Below, piece by piece: positions 33,495 through 44,653 of a stretch of DNA of 64,000 bases. The DNA lies in assembly GCA_963704535.1 (NCBI GenBank), contig OY969916.1, positions 3,844,001 through 3,908,000 of the forward strand, read 5' to 3'. Below the pieces are notes generated by a model that was given only the letters and a program-made list of their open reading frames with translations, made no database searches and had not been told where the DNA came from. The DNA is from G963704535 sp963704535. GTDB lineage: Bacteria; Chloroflexota; Chloroflexia; Chloroflexales; Roseiflexaceae. The translations under genes and the position numbers were made by a program. The stretch's first letter is position 1. Each line of letters starts with the position of its first letter.

Positions 33495-36400
33495 CTACAT
33501 CGACTGCGGCTGCTCCGGCTGCTCCAGCTGCTCCGGCTGCGTCACCGGGAGAATAAAACTAAACGTGCTGCCGACGCCCGATTCGCTCTGCACCCACATC
33601 TCGCCCCCATGCAGCTCGACAAACGACTTCGCGATCGAAAGCCCAAGGCCGGTGCCGCCCACTTCGTCGCGGAGCGGGTTGTCGGCGCGGTAGAAGCGGC
33701 GGAACAGGTGTTGCTGCTGCTCTGGCGAGATCCCGACCCCATTGTCATCGACCTCGGCCTGGAGCAGACCGGCCGGGTTCACAAACGCCCGCAGTGTTAC
33801 GCGGCCTTGCGGGTACGTGTACTTCACCGCATTCGAGACGACGTTCAAGACGACCTGGGTGATCCGCCGTAGATCGGCGGTGATCTGAGGCAGCTCCTCT
33901 TTGATGTCGATCTGGACGTTGAGTGATTTTCGGTCGACCTCGGCACGCAGTGTTTGGAGCACGTCCTGGAAGACATTCTCGATGCTAACCTGCTCGAAAC
34001 TGAGTTTGATCTTGTCGGCGTCGATACGTCCGATCTCCAGAATGTCGTTAATCAGATCCATCAGCCGGTTGGCATTATTCTTGACAACTCCCAGGAACGA
34101 GAGCTGCCCCTCGCCGATCGGGCCGGCCGCGCCCAGCAACAACAGGTCCACATACCCCTTGATCGATGTGAGCGGCGTGCGTAGTTCGTGCGAGACGCTG
34201 GAGATAAAGTCGCGCTTGGCCCGATCTGCTTCGATCTCCCGTGTCACATCGCGAAGCACCGCCACACTCCCGTAGCGAACCCCATCCGGTCGGATCACCG
34301 CCGCGAAGTTCATCGCGATCGACTGCGTCGGGTTCGGGATCTCCAGCATACCGACATGGCTCTTGCCCCGCTCGTCAAGCGCGCGCAGCCCATCATACAG
34401 CCCGGTGTGGATCAGTTCTGCTCGTCGAGTTGATGATCCCGGCTCGTGATACTCCTTCAGATGGCCCAGCGGCTGTTTCAACGCGAAGGATGCCGGGATA
34501 CCCAGCACTTGCTCGGCGGCCGGGTTGAACAGCACGACGTGCTGCTGTTCGTCCAGCACGATCACACCTTCGGTCACGCTCTGGAGGATCGCCTGGCTCT
34601 TGCTGGTTTCCTCGCGCTGCTGCTCGTAGGCCTCGGCCAGCTGTGACGCCAGGTCGTTGATATACGAGTACAGTTCGGCGTTATGAATCACGATCGCGAT
34701 CTCATTGGCGATCGTACTGAGGAGCTGCAACTGGGCCTCGCCGAAATAGTCGAGTTTCGGGCTCGACAGGATCAGCACGCCGAGCGGCTCATCTTTGGTG
34801 ATCAGCGGGACGGCGATCACTGAGCGCACTTCGTCGGCGCGCCCCTCCTCGCGCAGCCAGCGCCCGTCGTCGCGGACATCGCCGATGTAGATGCCCTTCT
34901 CCTGGCTCAACACCCACCCGGCCAAACCTGATCCCTGTGAGAAGCTGATCGGGATGTTGGTCGACTCGACGGTGCCGTCGGCGGTGAGTACGGCGCGACA
35001 GATCAGTGTCCCGGTGCGCGGGTCGCGCAACATAATCGAGCCGCGCTTGACGCCGACGGAAAGGGAAGCCAGGCCAAGCGCCTTGGTCAGCGTCTCCTCC
35101 AGGTCCAGGTTCTCGGTCAGCTCCACGGTGATCTCGTGGACCGCCTGGAGGCGTTCTTTCTCGGCCGAGAGCTGGATGTTGGCATCGGCCAGGGCGGCGG
35201 TTCGCTCGGCGACCCGGCGCTCCAACTCGGCCGCGTATTGCTGCTGCTGCTCGACCAGCCGCGCGTTGCGCAGCGCCTGCGCCGCCTGGCTCGCCAGCGC
35301 GAAGGCCAGTTGTGCATCCTCCTCATCATACGCGCCGATTGTGCTGCTGTCCACCGTCAACAGGCCGATCACCTCGTCGTCCAGCAGCAGTGGCGCGCCA
35401 ATCCAGCCGTGGCAGTGATCGGTCCCTGCCAGCGGAATCCAGTACGGAGTGTCCTGGGCGTCGTCGAGCACCAGCGGCCGGCGTGTCTGGATGATATGCG
35501 CCATGTTGGCATCATCTTCCAGCTTGACGCTGAATTGTTCGATCTGGGCACGTACCGCTTCCTCGAAGCCGCGTGTCGCGGCGATACGTACGACATTGTC
35601 CTCACGCAGCATCAGTGAGGCGGTATCGTAGGGCACCACGCGCGCTAGCTGATCAAGAATCAGCGCCGTGATCTCGTCCGGTTTGAGGACGCTCGTCAGG
35701 GTTTGGGCCACTTCGCGCAGCGTATCGGCGACCCGCCGCCGCGTCTGCTCGCTCTGGAACAGGCGCGCGCTCTCCAGCGCCTGCCCACATTGGTTGGTCA
35801 AGATCGAGAGCAGCGAGATCTCGCGCTCCTGCCAGGTGTGGGGTCCCCGCGAGCCGAGCCAGATCGCCCCGATTGGCTGATCGTGTGATCCGATCACGGC
35901 GCCGAGCGCGCTCTTCAGGTGCATCTGTGTCCCCAGCGCTGACTCTTCGACCTCGGCCGCAATATTGTTGAAGACCAGCGGACGATCACTGGACAGCAAG
36001 CGCCGCGTCATCCCATTCGTGGCGATCTGGATGGTCCGGTCGGTCGTCTCGAGGTCCTCATTGTCGAGGATGATCTGCTGGGAGATGTTCAATTCTGTAT
36101 CAAACAGGAACACCGCCGAGACATCGGCGCGCATGAGCTCCAGCGCGCTCGACGCCACAATTCCGAGAATTTCGCCCGTGTCGAGCGTCCCAGTCAGGGC
36201 CACGCTGATCTCGTGCAGTGCTGTGAGCTCCAGCACGCTCTGGCGCGTTTCGCCCAGTAAGCGCGCGTTCTCCAGCGCGATCGCGCCCCACGAGGCGATC
36301 GTCCCTAGCAGCCGGATGTCTTCCTGTGAGTAGGCCGTATCGCGCTCGTAGTCCTCGATCCCAATCGCGCCGATGACTCGGTCAGCGGCGATCATGGGCA

Positions 36401-39400
36401 CGCCTAGCCACGAGAGAGAACGGTCGCCGATCGGGGATAGATCACGTGCCTGAATCTCAGCCTCGCGTTGAGGCCCCTGGAGCAACAGCGGCTCGCGCGA
36501 TCGGATGACATAGGCCGTGGGGCTGTTCGTGAGGAGCACTGGATCGACGGTGATTCGCTGACCGCGCAGATATTGCAGCGGGAACGAGATCTCCCCGCGT
36601 CGCTCATCATACAACGCAACGTAGAAATTGTTCGTGTCAAGCAAGCGGCTGGTCTGGCGGTAGAGCAGCTCGATCAGATCGTCATAGCGTGTCGCAGCGC
36701 TAAGCTCCTGGCCGATCTCATTGAAGGTCGCCAACTCCTCGATCCGCCGGCCACGCTCCTGGAACAAGCGAGCGTTGTTGATCGCGATCGCAGCCTGGCT
36801 CGCGACCGTCGAGACAAACCGCAGATCATCCTGCGAGAAAGCGTGCTGCTCATAGCTCTGAAGATTGATCACGCCCAACACGTCGTTGCCGGAAATGATC
36901 GGCACGACCAGGAACGACTGCTCGAACTGATTCTCAGGCCCGATACGCCCGCTGCGTACGTCGAGCCCCATCTGGTCGGCCTGCTCAATCGTGTCGAGCA
37001 GCAGCGTCTGTCGATTGCGGATGACCCAGCCGTTAGTTCCAAACTGCAGTGGTGTCGGTGTGAACGAAAGCCGTTGCCCCTGGTCATAGAAGACCGGGAA
37101 CCAGATCACATCGGTGCGTGCGTCGTAGAGGCCGATCATGGAGGTGCTGACGTCGATCACGCGACCGAGTTCACTGTGGAGCCGCTCCAGCACATCTTGA
37201 AGGTCCAGGGTTGACGTGACCGCGCTGCCGATATCCTTGATAGCGATGACCTCGCGAAGCCGGCGCTCGCGCTCGTCGAACAGCCATGCGTTTGCGATCG
37301 CCGTCGCCGCCTGGCTCGCTACGGTGGCCAAGAAGCGCAGATCGTCTTCGTCATAGGCGTTCGGCTCATAGCTCTGCACATTGAGGATGCCAAGCACCTG
37401 GTCGCCGCGGATGATCGGCACGCCCAGCCACGAAGAGATCTGTCGCTCACCCAGCACCGGCAGCCCCGTCGAGATCGCGTCCACCTCCTGCTGGGAGCGC
37501 AGCAGCAGTGGTCGTCGCTCCATAATCACGCGGTTAACCAGGCCTGCCCCATCGTCGATCACGATCTCTTCGTCATCCCGGATCGGCACTCCATCGACCC
37601 AGCAGACCGGGAAACTCAGACGCCGTGTCTCTCGATCATATAGCGCGATAAACGAGTTTGCCGTATTGAGCACCTCGCTGATCCCCTGGTGCAGTGCGGT
37701 GAGCAGTTCGTCTTGCTCCAGGGTCGCGCTGATCTCCTGGCTGATATGATTGAGGGTCGTCAGCTCGGAGATCCGTCGCTCGCGTTCTTCGAACAGACGC
37801 GCGTTCTCTAGCGCCATCGCCGCCTGGTCGGCCATACCAGCGAGCAGCGTTACTTCGTCGGCGCTGAAGTCACGCTGGTAGATGGTCATGACACTCAAGA
37901 CGCCGATCGTCCGCTCGCGGTAGACCACCGGGACGCCCATGAATGAAGTGTACTGATGGACGCGATTGAACTCTGGATAAAGCGAGCCGCCCTCGTGCGC
38001 CACATCGGCCACGATCAGCGGCCGGCCAGTCGCGGCCACCTGCCCCGTCAACCCCTGGCCGACAGGTGGGCGCAACTCACGAGCAACCTCCTCCGGGATG
38101 CCGAGCATCGCCGCCGGCACCAGAACATCATCGCTCGTGATCGTCCACAGCGCGACGGTATTGACGATCAGCTGGCGGCCGACCACCTCCATCAGCATAT
38201 CGAGCACCTCGCGCGGCTTGAGCGACGAACTCAGGACGCGCGCGGCCTCCAACAGCGTCTCGAGCTCGCCAACCTTGCGCTGTAGCGCGGTGGCGCTGCG
38301 CTGGATCTCCTCGAACAGCCGGGCTTTCTCGATCGCCGTGGCCGCCTGATTAGCAATGGTCTGGCAGAGCTCGATCTCCTGCGGGCTGAAATTGCGCTGG
38401 CGCCCGACGCTGTCCAGTTGGATCGTTCCGACGATGCTCCCGCCGACGATCAGGGGAATCATCGCGACCGAGCGCACGTCCAGCGTACGCAGCACCTCTT
38501 GTGACTGTATGAATCGAGAGTCGGCCAGGACGTCGAAGGAGATCAGCGGCCCCTGGTGCTTGTCGAGCCAGGCAGTAAGTGGATTGTCTTGCAGGGGGAT
38601 TTGCAAGCTCGCCGTCAGATCAGTCGAGATATACTCCGCCGCTAGGGTTGCGAAGCCGGTCGCACGATCGTACAAGAACATCCCGGCCTGGTCGGCGCCC
38701 GTAGCGCGTGCCATAGCCTCAGTCGCGGCCTGTAGGATCTCAGTGATCTCCAGGGTTGCGACCGCCACCGACGAAACGCGGTTGAGCAAGCCAAGCTGGT
38801 CGACCTGCTCCTGCGCTCGCGCGAAGAGCCGCGCATTCTGCACCCCCAGCGACACCTGCGCACCAACGCTGACGAGGAAGCCCTCATCGCGTGCGTTGAA
38901 CACATAGGCCCGATGGCTGGTCACGGCAAGTGAGCCGATCGGCGTGCCGTCATAGGCGAGAATGGGAATGCCCAGGTACGAGCGTGTGATGCTATCTTCC
39001 TGGGAGCTAATGAACATCACCTGTAGGTTGTCGTAGGCGCTGATCTCCTGCTTGATATCGCCGAGCCGTAGCGGGCGGCTATTGCGGATGATCCAGCCTG
39101 CCAACGTCCCCTCGCTGAAATCTTCCGCGAGCGGTCGCTCGGTATCGAGCAGCGCCTCAGTGCCGTCGATCACCAGCACGCGTGTGGTCTGGCGCTCACG
39201 GTTGAGCAGTGTCATACTGACGCCGCCGGCTCCGAGCACCTCACGCAAGACATGGTCGATTCCCTCGACCATCGGGCGCAACTCAAGCGTCGAGTTGGTC
39301 ACGCGGCCGATGCGCCCCAGGGCGTCGAGTTCGGCGATCTGTCGCTCGCGTTCAGCGAAGAGACGGGCGTTCTGAGCCCCCAGCGCAACCTGGCTGGCGA

Positions 39401-42400
39401 CCGTCGTCATAAACGCAAGTTCACGCTCGCTATAGCGGTTCGGCGTATAGCTCTGCACCGCCAGTACCCCGACGACCTCGCCCTCGCCAACGAGCAGTGG
39501 TACGCCCAGCCACGAGGCCGACCTCCGCTCGACATTGCCGAAAGGTGCCGGTTGGAGGCCGTACGTCTCACCCTCGACTCGCAGGTCGCCAAACAAGAGC
39601 GGCTGGCGATGCGTGATAATCCATTCCACCAGGCTGCCCGAGGGCGGCGGCTCGCTATGCTGGCGGTAGGTGCGCTGCCCCTCATCCACCAGTAGCGCGC
39701 CGGTAAATTCATTCCGGTCGCTATGGTAGACAAAGCCGCAGAACGCGTCGATGGTCAGGAAGTCGGCCAGGCAGTCATAGATCTGGCCCAGGAGCCGCTC
39801 GATGTCGAGGGTCGAGCTAATAATAGTCCCGATCCGGTTAATGACATCCAGCTCATTGATCCGCCGCTCACGCTCGTGGAACAGCCGTACGTTCTCCATC
39901 GCCACCGCGAGCTGATTGGCCAGCGTTGAGAGGAAGCGGGCGTCACGGTCGGTGAACGCATACGGCGCGAAGTTCTGGACCGAGAGCACGCCGATGACCT
40001 GGTTCTGGCTGCGCAGCGGGATGCCGATCCACGAGCGGATCTGCTCGCCGAGCGTGACCGCCTGGACCGGGAGCCGATCCTCTTCCGCCAGGTAGTCGTG
40101 GATGTGGATGACCTCGCCTGAGTTGATCACCCAGCTCGTCAGGCCACTCTTCGGCAGTGTGGTCTTATGGCGTTTCGCCAGGATCTCGCCTTCACGCTTG
40201 AACAGCTCGAAGTTCAGCAACTCGCGCTGCGAATCATAGGACGCCACATAGAAGAAGGACGGCGTCCCCATATAAGCCACGATCTCGTTATAAACGCGCT
40301 CCAGCAGGTCGTCCAGGTCAAGCGTCGATACCGTCGCAGCGCCGACCTGGAACAGCGCCGTCATCTGGTCGGCCTGGCTGCGGGCCTCGCTCAACAGCCG
40401 CGCGTTCTCAACTGCAATCGCGGCCTGGCTGGCAAAGATCTCGAGCGGCTCGGCCGAGCGGCGCGTTGGGCGCTGGTGGTCGTACGGGTCATCGACCGCC
40501 ATCATACCGATCAGCTTGGCGCGGGTATTATAGAGCGGGACGAACAAGGCATCGTCGAGCCCCCACTCGGGGCTCTGCGGCGATTTGGTCGTGCCGAGGT
40601 CCATACTGTCGCCCTGGTCGATCCCCACCACAATCTCGCGCATGATATCGCCGGGCACAAAGAAGCAGCGACCGAGCCGGAAGCGCTTATCCATAAAGCG
40701 GTGAGCCAACTCGACCGGGAATGGTGACTTCCGCCGGCGCTCGATCTCGGCCAGCGGCAGGCCCGCGCCGGTGATCGCGTACATCAGCAAAGCGTCGTCC
40801 AGATCGACGAGGTGGAAGATCACCGAGCGAAAGCGTGCCGTCTCGACCACACTGAACGCAATCTGCTCCAGCACATCCTCGAGCGAGCGGTCGGCGCGCA
40901 ACGCCTGGCCGATGTCGAGCACCTCGTTCAGCATGCTGGCCCGCTGCTGAAGCAGGGCGCGCTGGCGGTACTGTTCGTTGTAGCGCTGGGTGTTGCCGAT
41001 CGCCAGCGCGGCCTGGTCGGCTAGCGCGCGCACAAACTCAAGCGCATCGTGGTTGAATGAGCGTGGGATCTGGCTGTGCAGATTGACGACGCCGACAACC
41101 TCGGCCTCATAGAAGATCGGCACCGCCAGCACCGACGAGATCATCGGCCCGATACTGCTCAGGCGATCGTCGCTCGCGACTTCGTCGACGAGAGCCGGCT
41201 CACCGCTTGCCATCGCCAATTCAGCCGTCGTTTTCCCGCTGCTGACGACCTGGTGGAGCAACTGCTCATAATCCGCCTCGTTGTAGCCGATCGCGGCGAT
41301 CACCCGGATCGGCGCCTCCTTGCCGTCTTCATTTAAGAGCTGGCCGTTGGCCGTCGCAAGCAGGCGCGTCCCCTCGTCCTGGGCGAAAGCGCGCAGCGCC
41401 TCCTCGAAGGCCAGGCCCTCGCGCAGCGCGATATAGCCGATCGTCGCCGGGGTCGCGCGCAGCGCCTCCTCCAGCGCAAAGCCAAGGATATGGCCAAGCG
41501 AGAGATTCGCGGTAAGCTGGCGGCTGATCCGCTGGAGCGCCGTCAACTGTTGAACACGGCTGCGCAGGTGGGCATCGGCCTGCTCGAAGCGCCGGACATT
41601 GGAGATCGCCTGGGCCGCCTGACCGGCGATAATCGTGAGAATCCGTTCGTCCGCTACCGCGAAATGAGCGGGCCGATCGCTGAGCAATCCCAAGGTGCCG
41701 ACGAGCTGATCGCCCACCTGGAGCGGCAAGCCAAGATAGCTCTGGACTGTTGACCCATCGGCGAGTTTCGAGAACAGGGGGCGCACCGGGGGGCGGCGGA
41801 AATCCGCCAGGCGTAACGCCCGCCGATGCCGCGCGATCCAGCCGGTCAGCCCATCGGCGATCTGGTAAGTCGGCATCTGCGCGTCATCGTAGCGAATGCC
41901 GCGTGTAAGCGCGCCGCGCAGGAGCTGCGACTCGGCGTCATACAGACAGATCTCGGCCCCGACGAAGGGCACGAGTGACTGGACGCCCTCCACAATCGCT
42001 TCGAGCATCTCCTCCAGTGTCAGATCAGCTTCAAGTCGCCGGCTGATCGTCTGAAGCTTCTCCAGCTCACTCGCACGGCGCTGCTCGCTGATATACAGTT
42101 GCGCGTTGACGATCGTGGCGGCGACCTGGCTGGCCAGGGTCTGGGCCAGATTGACCTCTGCGCGGCTGAAACGGTGGCGTCGATCACCATAGCCGATACT
42201 CAGCAGTCCAACCGCGCGATCCTTGACCCTGAGCGCCAACAGCAGCGCGCTACAGTAGCCAAACCGGCGCAGCACCTCGCTCCCCTCGTCGGTCTGCGGG
42301 GCGGCCGGGTCCGGCGCGAGCGCTAGTGTTTCGCCGGAATGCAGCAGCTTCGCGAGCACACCATGGGCTTTCATATGATAGCGTGGCCCGCCCGTATCCT

Positions 42401-43526
42401 CGCGCCCATCGGCCGTATAGGAGGCCACCTCGCGGAGCACTGCCGTGTTGTGTTGCTCACTCAGGTGCAGGATGCAACGATCCGCACTCATCGCCAGCGC
42501 GATATTCTCGGCCACACGCGTCAGCATCGGCTCGATCTGCAGCGTCGAGCTCAACACTTGTCCATTCTCATAAAGCACGAACAGCTCACGAGCCCGCTGC
42601 TGCTGCTGGGCAAAGAGCTGTGCGTTGCGGATGACCAACGCGGCCGGCTTGGCGAACGCCTCGATCAGCAGCTTATCTGACTCACTGAAACGCGCCTCTT
42701 CCCGATCATGGGTCAGCGCCAGCACGCCGATCAACTCATCCTGAACCAGCAGCGGCACGCCAATACCGGCATGCAGCGTTTCCTCGGCGAAATGGGGCAA
42801 CTGGTAGGGATAGTGCTGGTAGTCCTCGATCAACAGTGTCGTACGCTGTAGCGCGACCTGGCCGGACAATCCCTGCCCGCGCGTCAGCCGTGTGCCGACA
42901 TAATCGCGGTTGAGCCCGTGCCCCACAATCAGCTCCAGGTTCCCATCCTCGACTGCGGTGTAGATAGCGCCGCCGGAGGCCCCGCACAGCTCGATCGCCC
43001 GCTCAAGCAGTGACCGGAGCATTTCATGGAGATTAATCTGGCCGGTCAGATCGAAATTCAGCGCCGACGCGGCCGCGAGCGTGGCGCGTTCGCGCTGGCG
43101 CTCGGCGTCACGCTGCTGCATGCTGATCAGTAATTCGATCTGGAACCGGAGCGCCTGGAGGAAGGGTGGGGTAAGCGACGACTCGGCGGTGGGGGGGACA
43201 CCAAGCAATAGTGCCCCGATCGGCTGGTCATCGCGGTGCAGCGGGATCTCGATCGCATCTGCCGGAAGGCCGTTGCCGTTACGCGCCAACATCTGCTGGC
43301 GCAGCTCGTCGTCAAGCCCCCAGCCTGCCGATACGCTCGTATCAGCGCTGGTATGGAGCAGGAAGAGTCCCCATGGACATGGAAGACGGGCGCAACCAAG
43401 ATCAGCGATGCGTTGCGCGAGGCCCTGTGCATCGTGAATAGTTGCGCTGTCTCTCCCATAGATCGCCAGCTCGGTCAGAAACTCCCAGGCCCGAACCAGC
43501 GATGACTCTACTGTTGTCGTGTCCAT
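33495..43526 (-). CDS. Giant multi-GAF sensor histidine kinase (17 GAF modules, PAS, HisKA, HATPase)
   Basis: Protein of 3,343 aa. From the N-terminus there are about 17 GAF-like modules of 165-190 residues each, joined by signalling helices of a repeated pattern (NARLFEERERRISELTTLNH and variants, with S.TLDL..(L/I)L before the next module). A PAS domain follows (ILQSVTEGVIVLDEQQHVVL), then HisKA with the phospho-acceptor in SHELRTPLTS (His about 3113), and HATPase_c with N box VVSNAVKYT, G1 DDNGVGI and G2 GGTGLGLSI. The C-terminus is a QPEQLEQPEQPQ tail. No TM segment was seen, so it is cytosolic. The start at 43526 follows AAGGAG. It is read without any frameshift for 10 kb. Ligands are unknown. 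The modules are diverged, so this is not a sequencing duplication. Confidence 0.93.
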   Translation of the reverse strand: MDTTTVESSLVRAWEFLTELAIYGRDSATIHDAQGLAQRIADLGCARLPCPWGLFLLHTSADTSVSAGWGLDDELRQQMLARNGNGLPADAIEIPLHRDDQPIGALLLGVPPTAESSLTPPFLQALRFQIELLISMQQRDAERQRERATLAAASALNFDLTGQINLHEMLRSLLERAIELCGASGGAIYTAVEDGNLELIVGHGLNRDYVGTRLTRGQGLSGQVALQRTTLLIEDYQHYPYQLPHFAEETLHAGIGVPLLVQDELIGVLALTHDREEARFSESDKLLIEAFAKPAALVIRNAQLFAQQQQRARELFVLYENGQVLSSTLQIEPMLTRVAENIALAMSADRCILHLSEQHNTAVLREVASYTADGREDTGGPRYHMKAHGVLAKLLHSGETLALAPDPAAPQTDEGSEVLRRFGYCSALLLALRVKDRAVGLLSIGYGDRRHRFSRAEVNLAQTLASQVAATIVNAQLYISEQRRASELEKLQTISRRLEADLTLEEMLEAIVEGVQSLVPFVGAEICLYDAESQLLRGALTRGIRYDDAQMPTYQIADGLTGWIARHRRALRLADFRRPPVRPLFSKLADGSTVQSYLGLPLQVGDQLVGTLGLLSDRPAHFAVADERILTIIAGQAAQAISNVRRFEQADAHLRSRVQQLTALQRISRQLTANLSLGHILGFALEEALRATPATIGYIALREGLAFEEALRAFAQDEGTRLLATANGQLLNEDGKEAPIRVIAAIGYNEADYEQLLHQVVSSGKTTAELAMASGEPALVDEVASDDRLSSIGPMISSVLAVPIFYEAEVVGVVNLHSQIPRSFNHDALEFVRALADQAALAIGNTQRYNEQYRQRALLQQRASMLNEVLDIGQALRADRSLEDVLEQIAFSVVETARFRSVIFHLVDLDDALLMYAITGAGLPLAEIERRRKSPFPVELAHRFMDKRFRLGRCFFVPGDIMREIVVGIDQGDSMDLGTTKSPQSPEWGLDDALFVPLYNTRAKLIGMMAVDDPYDHQRPTRRSAEPLEIFASQAAIAVENARLLSEARSQADQMTALFQVGAATVSTLDLDDLLERVYNEIVAYMGTPSFFYVASYDSQRELLNFELFKREGEILAKRHKTTLPKSGLTSWVINSGEVIHIHDYLAEEDRLPVQAVTLGEQIRSWIGIPLRSQNQVIGVLSVQNFAPYAFTDRDARFLSTLANQLAVAMENVRLFHERERRINELDVINRIGTIISSTLDIERLLGQIYDCLADFLTIDAFCGFVYHSDRNEFTGALLVDEGQRTYRQHSEPPPSGSLVEWIITHRQPLLFGDLRVEGETYGLQPAPFGNVERRSASWLGVPLLVGEGEVVGVLAVQSYTPNRYSERELAFMTTVASQVALGAQNARLFAERERQIAELDALGRIGRVTNSTLELRPMVEGIDHVLREVLGAGGVSMTLLNRERQTTRVLVIDGTEALLDTERPLAEDFSEGTLAGWIIRNSRPLRLGDIKQEISAYDNLQVMFISSQEDSITRSYLGIPILAYDGTPIGSLAVTSHRAYVFNARDEGFLVSVGAQVSLGVQNARLFARAQEQVDQLGLLNRVSSVAVATLEITEILQAATEAMARATGADQAGMFLYDRATGFATLAAEYISTDLTASLQIPLQDNPLTAWLDKHQGPLISFDVLADSRFIQSQEVLRTLDVRSVAMIPLIVGGSIVGTIQLDSVGRQRNFSPQEIELCQTIANQAATAIEKARLFEEIQRSATALQRKVGELETLLEAARVLSSSLKPREVLDMLMEVVGRQLIVNTVALWTITSDDVLVPAAMLGIPEEVARELRPPVGQGLTGQVAATGRPLIVADVAHEGGSLYPEFNRVHQYTSFMGVPVVYRERTIGVLSVMTIYQRDFSADEVTLLAGMADQAAMALENARLFEERERRISELTTLNHISQEISATLEQDELLTALHQGISEVLNTANSFIALYDRETRRLSFPVCWVDGVPIRDDEEIVIDDGAGLVNRVIMERRPLLLRSQQEVDAISTGLPVLGERQISSWLGVPIIRGDQVLGILNVQSYEPNAYDEDDLRFLATVASQAATAIANAWLFDERERRLREVIAIKDIGSAVTSTLDLQDVLERLHSELGRVIDVSTSMIGLYDARTDVIWFPVFYDQGQRLSFTPTPLQFGTNGWVIRNRQTLLLDTIEQADQMGLDVRSGRIGPENQFEQSFLVVPIISGNDVLGVINLQSYEQHAFSQDDLRFVSTVASQAAIAINNARLFQERGRRIEELATFNEIGQELSAATRYDDLIELLYRQTSRLLDTNNFYVALYDERRGEISFPLQYLRGQRITVDPVLLTNSPTAYVIRSREPLLLQGPQREAEIQARDLSPIGDRSLSWLGVPMIAADRVIGAIGIEDYERDTAYSQEDIRLLGTIASWGAIALENARLLGETRQSVLELTALHEISVALTGTLDTGEILGIVASSALELMRADVSAVFLFDTELNISQQIILDNEDLETTDRTIQIATNGMTRRLLSSDRPLVFNNIAAEVEESALGTQMHLKSALGAVIGSHDQPIGAIWLGSRGPHTWQEREISLLSILTNQCGQALESARLFQSEQTRRRVADTLREVAQTLTSVLKPDEITALILDQLARVVPYDTASLMLREDNVVRIAATRGFEEAVRAQIEQFSVKLEDDANMAHIIQTRRPLVLDDAQDTPYWIPLAGTDHCHGWIGAPLLLDDEVIGLLTVDSSTIGAYDEEDAQLAFALASQAAQALRNARLVEQQQQYAAELERRVAERTAALADANIQLSAEKERLQAVHEITVELTENLDLEETLTKALGLASLSVGVKRGSIMLRDPRTGTLICRAVLTADGTVESTNIPISFSQGSGLAGWVLSQEKGIYIGDVRDDGRWLREEGRADEVRSVIAVPLITKDEPLGVLILSSPKLDYFGEAQLQLLSTIANEIAIVIHNAELYSYINDLASQLAEAYEQQREETSKSQAILQSVTEGVIVLDEQQHVVLFNPAAEQVLGIPASFALKQPLGHLKEYHEPGSSTRRAELIHTGLYDGLRALDERGKSHVGMLEIPNPTQSIAMNFAAVIRPDGVRYGSVAVLRDVTREIEADRAKRDFISSVSHELRTPLTSIKGYVDLLLLGAAGPIGEGQLSFLGVVKNNANRLMDLINDILEIGRIDADKIKLSFEQVSIENVFQDVLQTLRAEVDRKSLNVQIDIKEELPQITADLRRITQVVLNVVSNAVKYTYPQGRVTLRAFVNPAGLLQAEVDDNGVGISPEQQQHLFRRFYRADNPLRDEVGGTGLGLSIAKSFVELHGGEMWVQSESGVGSTFSFILPVTQPEQLEQPEQPQSM

Positions 43527-43696
43527 ATCCAGGGACTTGCTCCTTCCAGGGATCGGTTGATGCGAACCGTCGCTGGATGGTGGTACGTTGGTGTGAACGT
43601 CGTAGGAGCTGAGAACCACAGCCCATTGCCACGTCCCCACCGAGGCTGCGCGGCGGGGAACGGAAGGTCAGGAACTGGGTATCCTCTGCTAGCTCG

Positions 43697-44641
43697 TTAC
43701 GCTCGCCCATAGCTAACATGGCTCTTGCGGCCCAGCTCACGTGCCTCGGCCAGGGCCTTTTGGCGGGCATCCTCAGCAGTTTCACTGAGTTCGCGGATGT
43801 CATAGAATGGTCCGTCTTCGCTGGACAGCACGCCGATCGACAGCGACATCAGCGGAACCCGGCGCTGGATGCCCTGCTCATCCGTTGATCATAATACCGC
43901 CTGCCGCCGATCCTTGTAATTGTAGTGCAGGCCGATCTCGGCATCGAAACGATCACGCAGCCGCTCACAGATCGCGCGCAGATGTTCCGGCGTCGATGTG
44001 ACCACAAAGTCCGGGCCGACGACCATCTGGCCGATGAAATCATCGGAGCCGCCCAGCTCATTGACCACCTCATTCAGCAGCAGAGCCGTGAACTTGAGCA
44101 CATCTTCGCCGACCACCGCCCCATACGTCTGGGTGAAGGTCTCAAACCCATTGATATGGGCCTGGGCCATCGCCCAGCCGGTGCTCGAAAGCATCTGGCG
44201 ATACTGGTCGTTGATCAGTTCAGCCGTCGGCAGATTGGTCACCGGGTGGGCCAGGTTCTTCTGGCGGGCGCGGTCAAGCGCCCCCTTGACGATCGTATGA
44301 ACCTCTTCGATATCGAACGGTTTGACGATGTAATACTCCGCCTGGACTTCACCAAGGCCCTTGAGCCTGTCTTGTTTCTCACCCCGTGCAGTCAGAAAGA
44401 TGATCGGAATATGCCGCGTACGTGCGCTATGCCGAAGCGACTTGCCGATCTCATACCCCTCCATATCAGGCAGATTGACATCCAGCAGCGCGAGATTCGG
44501 CGGAGTCTTACGGCACATTTCGAGCGCGATCTGTCCGCGCATCGCCGTCAGCACCTCATATCCCTGAGAGGTGAAATAGATCTTGAGCAGGCTTGAGATG
44601 TCGGGGGCGTCTTCAACAACAAGAATCTTTTCCTTGCTCAC
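43697..44641 (-). CDS. Receiver plus degenerate GGDEF-like response regulator (two compensating frameshifts)
   Basis: Composite of about 314 aa. Residues 1-125 are a receiver: acidic pair in VEDAPD, D54 in LLDVNLPDMEG, Thr in FLTARG, Lys in IVKPFD. From about 140 comes a GGDEF-like domain (AMAQAHINGFETFTQTYGAV, then FIGQMVVGPDFVVTSTPEHL), in which the GGDEF signature is replaced by VGPDF, so cyclase activity is unlikely. Near 43880 the frame is lost and near 43864 regained (a base too many, then one too few). Restored, it continues RRVPLMSLSIGVLSSEDGPF to the TAA at 43697. It precedes the giant kinase gene in the same operon and is its likely partner. Confidence 0.82.
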
Positions 44642-44653
44642 AGGGCTATCCTC

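Noticed and set aside
33495..43526. Multi-GAF gene as an assembly artefact of tandem repeats
   Set aside because: The modules differ widely from each other and the frame is open for 10 kb with a single complete kinase end, which does not fit collapsed or expanded reads.
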